A stretch of 64,000 nt of DNA from positions 1 through 64,000 of the forward strand of contig JBDVKW010000001.1 of assembly GCA_039970995.1 (NCBI GenBank), given 5' to 3'. The stretch is from Fulvivirga sp039970995 (GTDB lineage Bacteria > Bacteroidota > Bacteroidia > Cytophagales > Cyclobacteriaceae). Both the position numbers and the translations under genes were made by a program. The first letter of the stretch is position 1. Each line of letters opens with the position of its first letter. Below, piece by piece: positions 57,263 through 64,000 of this stretch. The notes below the pieces were generated by a model. That model did not search any database, was not told where the DNA came from, and was given only the letters and a program-made list of their open reading frames with translations.

Positions 57263-57339
57263 TTTGGGTGGTCACGCTCAAAGCGTGACGACCTCCTCGT
57301 CCCAAACGAGGCGCGATGACCGGGCTACGCTACACCCCG
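57263..57339 (-). pseudogene. Pseudo-tRNA-Pro with T-arm replaced by another hairpin
   Basis: The 5' acceptor strand, D-arm and anticodon arm (57289-57339) match tRNA-Pro exactly. The 17-base T-arm is replaced by the 19-base hairpin GTCACGCT-CAA-AGCGTGAC (57271-57289), with no TTCGAAT loop, and the 3' acceptor strand has two mismatches. It should not fold as a working elongator tRNA. Confidence 0.85.
57271..57289. repeat. Hairpin repeat A (REP-like)
   Basis: An 8-bp perfect stem with a 3-base loop, GTCACGCT/AGCGTGAC, placed exactly where the T-arm of a tRNA-Pro copy should be. It is related to repeats B and C. Confidence 0.8.
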
Positions 57340-57435
57340 ATTGTAGTCATCAATAAATCGTCTTGCTCCTCTCTTTTTAATCTTCTTTTCCAGAAATCAT
57401 TGCCTCTGACCTGGAAGAAGCTTCAAGTTGCAAAC
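57340..57435 (-). pseudogene. Decayed 3' copy of the GIY-YIG gene
   Basis: 57289-57435 aligns with 56966-57114 at about 95 percent by eye. It covers the tRNA-Pro 5' part and the last third of the GIY-YIG gene. A one-base insertion (CCAGAAATC against CCAAAATC) and a one-base deletion (GTTGCAAAC against GTTGCCAAAC) break the frame, and the 5' part of the gene is missing. Confidence 0.8.
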
Positions 57436-57440
57436 TTAAT

Positions 57441-57471
57441 AAAATAAAAACCGCCCACATGAGGGCGGTTT
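57441..57471 (-). terminator. Terminator after tRNA-Arg
   Basis: On the minus strand AAACCGCCC and GGGCGGTTT form a 9-bp stem around a 6-base loop, followed by TTATTTT. It begins 8 bases after the tRNA-Arg 3' end. Confidence 0.88.
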
Positions 57472-57478
57472 AGGATAG

Positions 57479-57552
57479 TGATCCCGCAGGGACTCGAACC
57501 CCGAACCTACTGCTTAGAAGGCAGTTGCTCTATCCAGTTGAGCTACGGAACC
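57479..57552 (-). tRNA. tRNA-Arg (anticodon TCT)
   Basis: Acceptor GGTTCCG pairs with CGGGATC (two G-T pairs) with discriminator A; anticodon stem ACTGC/GCAGT around CTTCTAA gives TCT; T-loop TTCGAGT. No CCA is encoded. Confidence 0.93.
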
Positions 57553-57558
57553 ATAAAT

Positions 57559-57635
57559 CGGTGATGGTCACACCTAAGGCGTGACTTCTCCAATGTCGGG
57601 GTGGTCACGCTTTCGGGCGTGACGACCTCCACTGT
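57559..57635. repeat. Two tandem 38-39 bp hairpin units (REP-like B and C)
   Basis: Unit B (57559-57596) has stem GTCACACC/GGCGTGAC with a TAA loop and one A-C mismatch. Unit C (57597-57635) has stem GTCACGC/GCGTGAC with a 6-base loop. Unit C is flanked by CGGGGTG and GACCTCC, the same bases that flank the T-arm in tRNA-Pro, so it is a tRNA-Pro 3' end with the T-arm exchanged. It abuts the intact tRNA-Pro copy 2 directly. Confidence 0.8.
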
Positions 57636-57709
57636 CGGGGTGGCAGGATTCGAACCTGCGACCTCCTCGTCCCAAACGAGGCGCGATGACCGGGCTACGC
57701 TACACCCCG
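57635..57709 (-). tRNA. tRNA-Pro (anticodon TGG), copy 2
   Basis: Identical to copy 1 over the 74-base body, with discriminator A. It lies between hairpin unit C and tRNA-Ser and has no GIY-YIG frame at its 5' end. Confidence 0.95.
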
Positions 57710-57738
57710 TAGCTAAAATCTTATTCTTAATAAATATC

Positions 57739-57828
<90 letters not shown>

Positions 57829-57910
57829 GTAGGTCTCAAATCAATTCTAAATCACGTTTGACTTAGTTTTTACAACGGTATTTTGTTAGCCCGTTTCCGA
57901 AATGAGAGTG

Positions 57911-57948
57911 CAAATATAAATGAACTCATATTACTAATCCAAAAACAA
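57911..57948 (-). promoter_or_regulatory. Promoter of the tRNA cluster
   Basis: The minus strand shows TTGTTTTTGG (57939-57948) and, 20 bases further, TATATTTG (57911-57918). This is the full Bacteroidota -33/-7 arrangement, about 80 bases before tRNA-Ser. Confidence 0.65.
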
Positions 57949-58044
57949 TTCTTCATTTTTCTTAAAGTTTAAACTAACCCATCATTTTTATCGTTCAAGA
58001 AGGGGATTTTATTTTATTCATTACTCGCTTATGGACTCCTTTTA

Positions 58045-58052
58045 TATATTTG
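58045..58052 (+). promoter_or_regulatory. -7 promoter box for the VWA gene
   Basis: TATATTTG matches TAnnTTTG exactly, 22 bases before the ATG at 58075. No -33 TTG is clear. Confidence 0.5.
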
Positions 58053-58074
58053 CTTGCATTAAAAAATTGCTGGT

Positions 58075-59043
58075 ATGAATTGGTTATACGGGTTCACCTC
58101 TTTTGAAATTACACTCATGGTAATATTTGCAGTGGTTTACATTGCTTATATCATCAGGGTTGTAAATATTGCCAATAAACTTAAAACTAGTTTTAGCAAT
58201 GTATTGATAAAACTAGTACCCAGATCATTATTCTTTATTTTGCTATTGGTTGCCATTATGGGGCCATCATTTGGAGAATCTAAGCGGGAAGTAAAGTCAA
58301 AAGGTAAAGACATCTTTGTATTAGTTGACCTCTCACAGTCAATGAATGCCAATGACATTCAACCATCACGGCTTGAAAAAGTAAAATTTGAGCTCAAGAA
58401 CATAATTTCAGCTTTTAATTCTGACAGACTAGGGCTTATCATATTTTCATCTGAGGCTTTTATGCAATGCCCACTCACTTATGACCAAAATGCACTAAAT
58501 TTATTCGTAGAATCATTAAGCACTTCTCTTGTACCAAACGCAGGAACTGACTTTGGGCCACCGCTTAAGATGGCGCTTGAAAAATTAAACGAAGAGGAAT
58601 CTCCTGTCACTCGACAAAAGTCAAAAATAATCGTTTTGATAAGTGATGGTGAAGACTTTGGTGAAGAGACAAATGAAGTAACCCAGGAAATTGAAGATGA
58701 TGGTATTAAGCTTTTTACTTTGGGCGTAGGAACAGATCGAGGAAGTCGCATCCTCACTCCTAATGGATACAAAACAGACAAGAGCGGCAAGGAAGTCATC
58801 ACTAAATTAGAAAGCTCTTCATTAAGAAGGATTGCCTCCGAAACTGATGGTAAATATTTTGAAATAAATGGAACAAATAATGATGTGGAACGCTTAATAA
58901 ATACAATAGGAAAGATTGAAGGAGAACTGAGGGACTCTCGACAGGTTGATGTTTCTGCCAATCGCTATTATTATTTCCTTCTTGCCGCCATTGTATTGTT
59001 TGGCTTTGAGGTATTAACTAGTTTTAGAACTATTAAAATATGA
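58075..59043 (+). CDS. BatA/BatB-like membrane protein with VWA domain
   Basis: A 322-residue protein with two N-terminal membrane segments (about 10-28 and 50-66), a von Willebrand A domain (about 85-285) and a C-terminal helix (about 298-316). The MIDAS site is DLSQS, with the Thr in AGTDFG and the Asp in LISDGED. Such proteins belong to the Bacteroidota aerotolerance (bat) operon, where BatA, BatB and TPR protein BatC are thought to form an envelope complex. The next gene overlaps by 4 bases and is BatC-like. BatD and BatE are not seen here. Confidence 0.9.
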   Translation: MNWLYGFTSFEITLMVIFAVVYIAYIIRVVNIANKLKTSFSNVLIKLVPRSLFFILLLVAIMGPSFGESKREVKSKGKDIFVLVDLSQSMNANDIQPSRLEKVKFELKNIISAFNSDRLGLIIFSSEAFMQCPLTYDQNALNLFVESLSTSLVPNAGTDFGPPLKMALEKLNEEESPVTRQKSKIIVLISDGEDFGEETNEVTQEIEDDGIKLFTLGVGTDRGSRILTPNGYKTDKSGKEVITKLESSSLRRIASETDGKYFEINGTNNDVERLINTIGKIEGELRDSRQVDVSANRYYYFLLAAIVLFGFEVLTSFRTIKI

Positions 59044-59933
59044 AGTATTTAATCGCGCTAATTTTACTCATAAATCCATTAACGGATTTAGATAAAATTG
59101 CCCAGGTCAATAAAATTAAAAAAGACGCTAAAGCCTCCTTTAATAAGGGTGACTACAGCACTGCCATCGACAAATACAACTTTCTTCTTGATAGCATGCA
59201 GATTGAAGATGATAATATTAAGTTAAACCTTGCCAATGCTTATTACAAAACTAATGACAGTACAAGTGCTGCTAACAGTTATAACAACTTATTGTCCTCT
59301 AAAGACAAAGTCGTAAAATCCGTAGCTCACCAACAGCTTGGTATTATGGCTGATCGAGCCAAAAAATTTGATGAAGCCCTGAATCATTTTAAGAATGCTA
59401 TAAAGACAAACCCTGCTAATGATGAAGCAAGGTACAACTATGAAATGCTGAAAAAAATGCTTGAAGAGCAAGAGAAAAATCAGCAAGACCAAAAGAATAA
59501 AGACCAGGAAAACAAAGATCAGGAGAAGCAAGACCAGGAAAATAAGGATCAGCAAAATAAAGACCAGCAACAACAGAAAAAGGATCCGGAAAAACAAGAT
59601 CAGGAAAACAAGGAAAAGCAAGAACAACAAAATCAGGAGGGTAAAGAAGGAGAGCAAAAAGACGAAGAGCAACAACAGAAGGATCAAAAAGAAAAGGAAG
59701 GAGAGAAAGAGAAGAAGGAAGAACAAAAACCTCAGGAAGGTGAAGAAAGTAAAGATAAGAAAGGTGAAGAGGAGCAGATGAACTCAATATCTGATAAACT
59801 CAAAGAAATGAAAATCTCAGAAGAGAAGGCTAAGATGATACTGGAAGCCTTGAAAAATAATGAGATTCAATACTATCAGCAAAATAAAAGAAAGCCAACT
59901 AAACGTAAAGATCCTGATAAACCAGATTGGTAG
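59040..59933 (+). CDS. BatC-like TPR protein with Gln/Lys/Glu-rich low-complexity region
   Basis: A 297-residue protein. A short signal-like start (KYLIALILLINPLTDL) is followed by TPR repeats (about 28-135; FNKGDYSTAIDKYNFLL, AHQQLGIMADRAKKFDEALNHF, NPANDEARYNYEML). A repetitive Gln/Lys/Glu/Asp stretch of about 115 residues (about 140-255) follows, and a short helical tail. BatC of the bat operon has the same order. The charged stretch is very repetitive at DNA level. Confidence 0.87.
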   Translation: MKYLIALILLINPLTDLDKIAQVNKIKKDAKASFNKGDYSTAIDKYNFLLDSMQIEDDNIKLNLANAYYKTNDSTSAANSYNNLLSSKDKVVKSVAHQQLGIMADRAKKFDEALNHFKNAIKTNPANDEARYNYEMLKKMLEEQEKNQQDQKNKDQENKDQEKQDQENKDQQNKDQQQQKKDPEKQDQENKEKQEQQNQEGKEGEQKDEEQQQKDQKEKEGEKEKKEEQKPQEGEESKDKKGEEEQMNSISDKLKEMKISEEKAKMILEALKNNEIQYYQQNKRKPTKRKDPDKPDW

Positions 59934-59962
59934 TCGCACTACCATTTTTGCCTTATTTTGGC

Positions 59963-59970
59963 TAGTTTTG
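59963..59970 (+). promoter_or_regulatory. -7 promoter box for the thiolase gene
   Basis: TAGTTTTG matches TAnnTTTG, 40 bases before the ATG at 60011. Confidence 0.45.
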
Positions 59971-60010
59971 CACCGCAATCGTTTGAACAAAATCAATATA
60001 AAATAATTTT

Positions 60011-61189
60011 ATGAAAGAAGTATATATCGTTTCTGCCGTAAGAACACCTATTGGTAGCTTTGGAGGCAGCCTTGCTAACATTCCAGCAACGAAATTGGGA
60101 TCAATCGCAGTAAAAGGCGCTTTGGAGAGAGCCGGAGTAGATGCTAAAGAAGTAAATGAAGTTTTCCTGGGCAACGTAGTTTCGGCTGGGTTAGGTCAAG
60201 CTCCGGCAAGACAAGCAGCTATAGGGGCAGGAATTGGACATAATGTACCATGTACAACTGTAAACAAGGTTTGCTCTTCAGGTATGAAAACGGTAATGCT
60301 TGGGGCACAATCAATCATGCTTGGCCAAAATGATGTAGTTGTCACTGGTGGATTTGAAAACATGTCAAGTGTACCTTACTATTTGCCGAAAGCAAGATTT
60401 GGATATAAATACGGTCATGGTCAGATGATTGATGGCCTAATGCATGACGGCCTCTGGGAAGTATACAATGGTTTTCCAATGGGTAATTGTGCAGACAATA
60501 CAGCCAAAGAAATGGGAATCACACGCGAGCAGCAAGATGAGTATGCGATCAACTCTTACAAAAGATCAGCAGCTTCTTGGGAAGCGGGTAAATTTGCAGA
60601 TGAAATCATTCCTGTAGAAATTCCACAAAGAAAAGGAGACCCTATCCTGTTCAGTGAAGACGAAGAATATAAAAATGTAAGGTTCGAAAAGATCCCTTCA
60701 TTGAGGCCCGTATTTGCAAAAGATGGAACAGTGACTGCTGCCAATGCATCAACAATTAATGATGGTGCTTCATCAATTATTTTGATGAGCGAAGAAAAAG
60801 TTAAAGAGTTAGGAGTAACTCCTATTGCAAAGATCAGAGGTTTTGCAGATGCGGCTCAAGATCCGATTTGGTTTACTACTTCCCCTTCTCTTGCAATACC
60901 AAAGGCAATGAAAAATGCAGGCGTAGACAAGTCAGATGTTGATTTTTATGAAATTAATGAAGCATTCTCTGCTGTGGCATTGGCCAATAATATTAAATTA
61001 GAATTAGATGCTAGCAAAGTAAATGTAAATGGTGGTGCAGTATCACTGGGTCACCCACTTGGAGCATCTGGAGCTAGAATTATAGCGACACTTAATGGTG
61101 TGCTTAAGCAAAACAGTGGTACCATAGGTGTTGCTGGTATTTGCAATGGCGGTGGCGGGGCCTCTGCAATTGTAATAGAAAGAGTTTAA
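60011..61189 (+). CDS. Acetyl-CoA C-acetyltransferase (thiolase)
   Basis: A 392-residue thiolase. The nucleophile is the Cys in NKVCSSGMKTVM (near residue 88), the GHPLGASGAR block carries the catalytic His and the second Cys is in GICNGGGGAS. It joins or splits acetyl-CoA and acetoacetyl-CoA in fatty-acid, ketone or isoprenoid precursor metabolism. It stands alone, ended by a strong terminator. Confidence 0.96.
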   Translation: MKEVYIVSAVRTPIGSFGGSLANIPATKLGSIAVKGALERAGVDAKEVNEVFLGNVVSAGLGQAPARQAAIGAGIGHNVPCTTVNKVCSSGMKTVMLGAQSIMLGQNDVVVTGGFENMSSVPYYLPKARFGYKYGHGQMIDGLMHDGLWEVYNGFPMGNCADNTAKEMGITREQQDEYAINSYKRSAASWEAGKFADEIIPVEIPQRKGDPILFSEDEEYKNVRFEKIPSLRPVFAKDGTVTAANASTINDGASSIILMSEEKVKELGVTPIAKIRGFADAAQDPIWFTTSPSLAIPKAMKNAGVDKSDVDFYEINEAFSAVALANNIKLELDASKVNVNGGAVSLGHPLGASGARIIATLNGVLKQNSGTIGVAGICNGGGGASAIVIERV

Positions 61190-61215
61190 AAGAAATTAAT
61201 CATAATATTGAATAG

Positions 61216-61250
61216 AGCCTTGCGTTTAAAGCGCAAGGCTTTTTATTTTT
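61216..61250 (+). terminator. Terminator after thiolase
   Basis: AGCCTTGCG and CGCAAGGCT form a 9-bp stem with a 7-base loop, followed by TTTTATTTTT. The T run overlaps the -7 box of the next gene. Confidence 0.9.
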
Positions 61251-61251
61251 G
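61244..61251 (+). promoter_or_regulatory. -7 box inside the terminator T-tract
   Basis: TATTTTTG matches TAnnTTTG, ends 4 bases before the ATG at 61256, and has a TTG (61220-61222) at -33-like spacing inside the terminator stem. The next message would be leaderless or nearly so. Confidence 0.5.
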
Positions 61252-61255
61252 CAAC

Positions 61256-62590
61256 ATGCGCAATTTCCTACTAGTCATCACATTAGTTTTATCTTACTCA
61301 GTTATGAATGCCCAGCAAGAGGTGCGCACTTTTTATGATGACCGAAAAGAGGTCTTAAAAGAAATCTATTTTGTAAGTCCTTCAGACCCTAATCTCATTG
61401 TAGGTGAGTATAAAAAGTTCTACCCTAATCAACAGATAGCAACAATTGGCCAGTTTGATAATGGTTATAAACAAGGTGTTTTCAAAGAGTACTACGACAA
61501 CGGACAACTTCAACGTGTTATTGGATTTGATGATGGCGTCAAAGATGGACCTGTTACAGTCTACAACAATCGCGGCACCTTAATACAGGAGGCTAAATTT
61601 GCAGATGGAGAGTTGACAGATAGCTTACATATTTATTATGATGATGGTAAGTTACGCAGTAAAGGCTATTTTATTAATGGCAAACCCGAAGGGCTTTTAG
61701 TTGAGTTTTACCCTAGTGGCACTTTAAAAAGACACATTAATTATAGTGATGGGCAGCAAACCGGCATCACTAAAACTTTCTACGAGACTGGGCAACTCTG
61801 GACAGAGGGTAACTATAAGAATGGGATTCTACATGGGTATTACAACACCTATTACGAAAACGGCCAATTAGACACTACCTCTAAAATGGAGGAAGGAAGC
61901 AAAACAGGTGAATTCAGAAATTATGATAGGAATGGCAACCTGCTATTAGTGGGTCATTATAAAAATGGAATGCTTGACGGTACCAACACTGCATACTATG
62001 CAAATGGCGAATTAAAACATGAGTTCTTTTATGAAGCAGGTCAATTCATCAATACAAATAAAGAGTATTATTCAAATGGCAAGATAAAACGTCAGATTGA
62101 AGTTGAATTTGAAAAAAAAGAACGTAAGCAAACAACCTCAACTTATGATAGTCTTGGAAAAATACAGTCGTTAAGAGTATTGGTAGATGATAAGCCCAAT
62201 GAGGTTTGGAAAACATTTTACAGTAACGGACAAGTAAAAACCTCAACGCCTTATGAAAATGGGGCAATTAACGGGCTAGTAGTATCTTATCACCCCAACG
62301 GAAATATTGCTAAAGAAACTCCCTATAAGTATGGAGCAGTCTATGGTGTGGTAAAATCGTATAATTTAGATAATCAACTGATTAGTGTTACCAACTATCA
62401 TAACGACAAAATACATGGTACTTACAAAGAATACTTTGAAGATGGTACTTTAAAACTTGAAGGCCAATACGCTGGTAACCGCAAAGTAGGCGAATGGAAT
62501 CATTACAACGAAGCCTCAGAAAAAATCCAAATAGATTCTTACAAGAACAATAAGCTGGTCAATTCTGAAAAGATTGAAGTCGAAGAATAA
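61256..62590 (+). CDS. MORN-variant (YwqK-like) repeat secreted protein
   Basis: About 444 residues. A signal peptide (residues 1-20, ending NAQ) is followed by about 14 repeats of roughly 23 residues of the pattern YY.NGQL...G.Y..G...G, the MORN_2 repeat found in YwqK-type proteins. Function is unknown; a binding or envelope role is inferred. ATG 61256 is the start: the in-frame TTG at 61208 would read through the terminator hairpin and give no signal peptide. Confidence 0.88.
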   Translation: MRNFLLVITLVLSYSVMNAQQEVRTFYDDRKEVLKEIYFVSPSDPNLIVGEYKKFYPNQQIATIGQFDNGYKQGVFKEYYDNGQLQRVIGFDDGVKDGPVTVYNNRGTLIQEAKFADGELTDSLHIYYDDGKLRSKGYFINGKPEGLLVEFYPSGTLKRHINYSDGQQTGITKTFYETGQLWTEGNYKNGILHGYYNTYYENGQLDTTSKMEEGSKTGEFRNYDRNGNLLLVGHYKNGMLDGTNTAYYANGELKHEFFYEAGQFINTNKEYYSNGKIKRQIEVEFEKKERKQTTSTYDSLGKIQSLRVLVDDKPNEVWKTFYSNGQVKTSTPYENGAINGLVVSYHPNGNIAKETPYKYGAVYGVVKSYNLDNQLISVTNYHNDKIHGTYKEYFEDGTLKLEGQYAGNRKVGEWNHYNEASEKIQIDSYKNNKLVNSEKIEVEE

Positions 62591-62630
62591 TAAAATTGAG
62601 TCAGAAGCTTTTTATCTATTAGGGGGTGAT

Positions 62631-62638
62631 TATTTTTG
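62631..62638 (+). promoter_or_regulatory. -7 promoter box before purC
   Basis: TATTTTTG matches TAnnTTTG; the ATG follows 6 bases later. A TTG within it is an in-frame start candidate but belongs to the promoter. Confidence 0.5.
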
Positions 62639-62644
62639 CTAAAC

Positions 62645-63580
62645 ATGGAGGCAATAAAGGAAACCAATTTTCATTTCGATAATCAGACAGACTTCTATAG
62701 AGGTAAAGTACGGGACATTTATTTCTTTGGAGAAAAATTAGCGATGGTGGCATCTGATCGTATCAGTGCATTTGACGTTATTCTACCCAGAGCAATACCC
62801 TATAAAGGGCAGGTGCTCAACCAAATAGCCACTAAGAACCTCTTAGCTACTCAGGATATCTGCAAAAACTGGCTGTTAAGCACGCCAGATCCGAATGTAG
62901 CCATAGGCTTTACATGCAAAACATACCCTGTAGAAATGGTGATAAGAGGATACCTGGCCGGTCATGCATGGAGGGAATATAAAGCCGGTAAACGATCAGT
63001 ATGCGGAGTACCATTGCCTGAAGGCCTAAAGGAAAATGATAAACTACCCGAGCCAATAATCACGCCCACCACTAAAGCACATGAGGGACATGATGAAGAT
63101 ATTTCTCGCGAAGAAATAATAAAACAAGGCTTAGTTTCAGAGAATGAATACCAACAACTTGAAATACTGACTAGGCAATTATTTGAGCGTGGTACGGAAA
63201 TAGCCGCTGCGCAAGGTCTTATTTTAGTAGATACAAAATACGAATTTGGGCACCTTGATGGTGACATTTACCTCATCGATGAAATTCATACACCAGATTC
63301 CTCGCGTTACTTCTATGCTGAAGGTTTCAATGAGCGACAGGCTGCTGGTGAAGCGCAAAAACAACTCTCTAAAGAGTTTGTTAGACAATGGCTTATCAGT
63401 GAAGGATTTCAAGGCAAAGATGGTCAACTGGTTCCTGAAATGACTGATAGTGTTGTAAAATCAATTTCTGATAGGTATCTTGAACTTTACCAGAAATTTG
63501 TTGGCGAACCTCTGCAACCACAAGACTACTCCAACGTACACAAAAGGATAGAACATAACATTACCAAAGCGATCAATTAG
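62645..63580 (+). CDS. purC: Phosphoribosylaminoimidazole-succinocarboxamide synthase (SAICAR synthetase)
   Basis: A 311-residue enzyme that joins Asp to CAIR in purine synthesis. RGKVRDIYFFGEKLAMVASDRISAFD is the ATP and substrate block, KTYPVEMVIRGYLAGHAWREYK is diagnostic, then ITPTTKAHEGHDEDIS and LVDTKYEFGHLDG. I chose ATG 62645 because the earlier TTG at 62636 sits inside the -7 box. The STAS gene follows 4 bp later. Confidence 0.96.
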   Translation: MEAIKETNFHFDNQTDFYRGKVRDIYFFGEKLAMVASDRISAFDVILPRAIPYKGQVLNQIATKNLLATQDICKNWLLSTPDPNVAIGFTCKTYPVEMVIRGYLAGHAWREYKAGKRSVCGVPLPEGLKENDKLPEPIITPTTKAHEGHDEDISREEIIKQGLVSENEYQQLEILTRQLFERGTEIAAAQGLILVDTKYEFGHLDGDIYLIDEIHTPDSSRYFYAEGFNERQAAGEAQKQLSKEFVRQWLISEGFQGKDGQLVPEMTDSVVKSISDRYLELYQKFVGEPLQPQDYSNVHKRIEHNITKAIN

Positions 63581-63584
63581 AATC

Positions 63585-63968
63585 ATGAAATATACTATAG
63601 ACAAGCAAGAGAAATACAGTACACTTAAGTTGCATGAAGAAAAACTTGACTCAAGCATAGCCCCGAAACTAAAGTCGGAGTTGATTACCATTCATGCCGA
63701 AGGGGTTAAGAATATCATATTAGATTTATCAGGAGTAAAGTATACAGATTCATCAGGTCTGAGTGCATTGCTTGTAGGCAATCGTGTGGTGCAGGAAGAT
63801 GGCGGCATATTTGTATTATCTGGCCTCTCAGATCATACCACGAAGTTGATTAAAATCTCACAACTAGATAGCGTACTTAATATTCTGCCTACAGTTGAAG
63901 AGGCAGTGGATGCTGTTTTTATGAATGAGATTGAAAATGATTTAAAAAGCGATGAAGCTGAATCGTAA
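63585..63968 (+). CDS. STAS-domain protein (anti-sigma factor antagonist-like)
   Basis: A 127-residue protein with one STAS domain (about 5-108). LDLSGVKYTDSSGLSALLVGNR is the SpoIIAA-type phosphorylation loop, with the Ser pair in DSSGL as the likely site. Partner-switch anti-sigma pathways use such proteins; no partner kinase or sigma factor is in the window. It is 4 bp after purC, so the two are likely cotranscribed. Confidence 0.9.
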   Translation: MKYTIDKQEKYSTLKLHEEKLDSSIAPKLKSELITIHAEGVKNIILDLSGVKYTDSSGLSALLVGNRVVQEDGGIFVLSGLSDHTTKLIKISQLDSVLNILPTVEEAVDAVFMNEIENDLKSDEAES

Positions 63969-64000
63969 GTAAAAACTTGTCGTTTAGTTTAACAATACTC

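Noticed and set aside
57559..57635. CRISPR-like array
   Set aside because: Only two or three palindromic units, no unique spacers and no cas genes; the units are tRNA-related hairpins.
59289..59787. Long frames inside the BatC-like gene (both strands)
   Set aside because: They reflect the low-complexity AAR/GAR codon region; the Leu/Phe-rich antisense and Lys/Arg-rich frame have no homologous pattern.
61208..61255. Upstream TTG start of the MORN protein
   Set aside because: It would translate the thiolase terminator hairpin and hide the signal peptide.

Overview
The window looks like chromosome of a low-GC, marine-type Bacteroidota, most likely a gliding Cytophagales or Flavobacteria relative. 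The evidence is in the sequence: a PorP/SprF-like outer-membrane protein, secreted proteins ending in type IX secretion (T9SS) sorting domains of both type A and type B, an SprB-like giant adhesin, a DUF4920 lipoprotein, beta-barrel proteins of Bacteroidota type, several promoters with the Bacteroidota -7 box TAnnTTTG, and weak use of Shine-Dalgarno sites. No rRNA, phage, classical insertion sequence or CRISPR array was seen.

Layout. (1) 1-13.6 kb, minus strand: a surface-adhesion operon. A PorP/SprF barrel fused to a coiled coil and a SPOR domain is followed by a 1061-residue FG-GAP/Ig-like protein with a type B sorting domain, then by a giant repeat adhesin of more than 2900 residues that runs off the left edge. 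(2) 13.7-20.0 kb: housekeeping and envelope genes (beta-barrel protein, mtaB, nitroreductase, Bcp peroxiredoxin, LolD-like ATPase, sucC, tRNA-Arg, DUF6089-like barrel). (3) 20.0-53.3 kb, minus strand throughout: a 33-kb surface polysaccharide locus. It begins with kdsC-kdsA, a mannose-6-phosphate isomerase-type cupin, Wza and Wzc, continues with gmd, fcl, a Wzx flippase, wecB, glycosyltransferases, three sulfotransferases, two methyltransferases, a pyruvyltransferase, a UGM-like flavoprotein and Wzy, and ends with a PglC-type phosphoglycosyltransferase, an ATP-grasp/epimerase/phosphoesterase cassette, a DegT aminotransferase and a WbpM/PglF-type dehydratase. A fibronectin-III protein with a type A T9SS sorting domain sits inside it. 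(4) 53.4-56.7 kb: penicillin-acylase-family hydrolase, a coupled small membrane protein and a DUF4920 lipoprotein. (5) 56.9-57.9 kb, minus strand: a tRNA cluster (Ser, Pro, Arg, Pro) interleaved with a small GIY-YIG endonuclease gene, a decayed copy of that gene, a pseudo-tRNA-Pro and three related hairpin repeats. (6) 58.0-64 kb, plus strand: a BatB/BatC-like pair, thiolase, a MORN-repeat protein, purC and a STAS protein.

How the genes work together. The polysaccharide locus holds a complete Wzx/Wzy-type set: a priming transferase, about seven further glycosyltransferases, flippase, polymerase, export lipoprotein and tyrosine autokinase. It makes GDP-fucose, UDP-ManNAc and probably a 4-amino-4,6-dideoxy sugar, and it carries three predicted PAPS-dependent sulfotransferases plus a pyruvyltransferase, so the product is probably an acidic, sulfated surface glycan. 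The 1-13.6 kb operon supplies T9SS-exported surface adhesins.

The most unusual structure is the tRNA-Pro/GIY-YIG/hairpin region at 56.9-57.7 kb. There the endonuclease ORF terminates inside a tRNA gene, the unit is duplicated, and in the duplicate the tRNA T-arm is replaced by a different perfect hairpin that recurs twice more nearby. No gene-free stretch longer than about 300 bases is left; the larger gaps (53309-53461, 56730-56908, 57829-58074) hold only the promoters or repeats listed.
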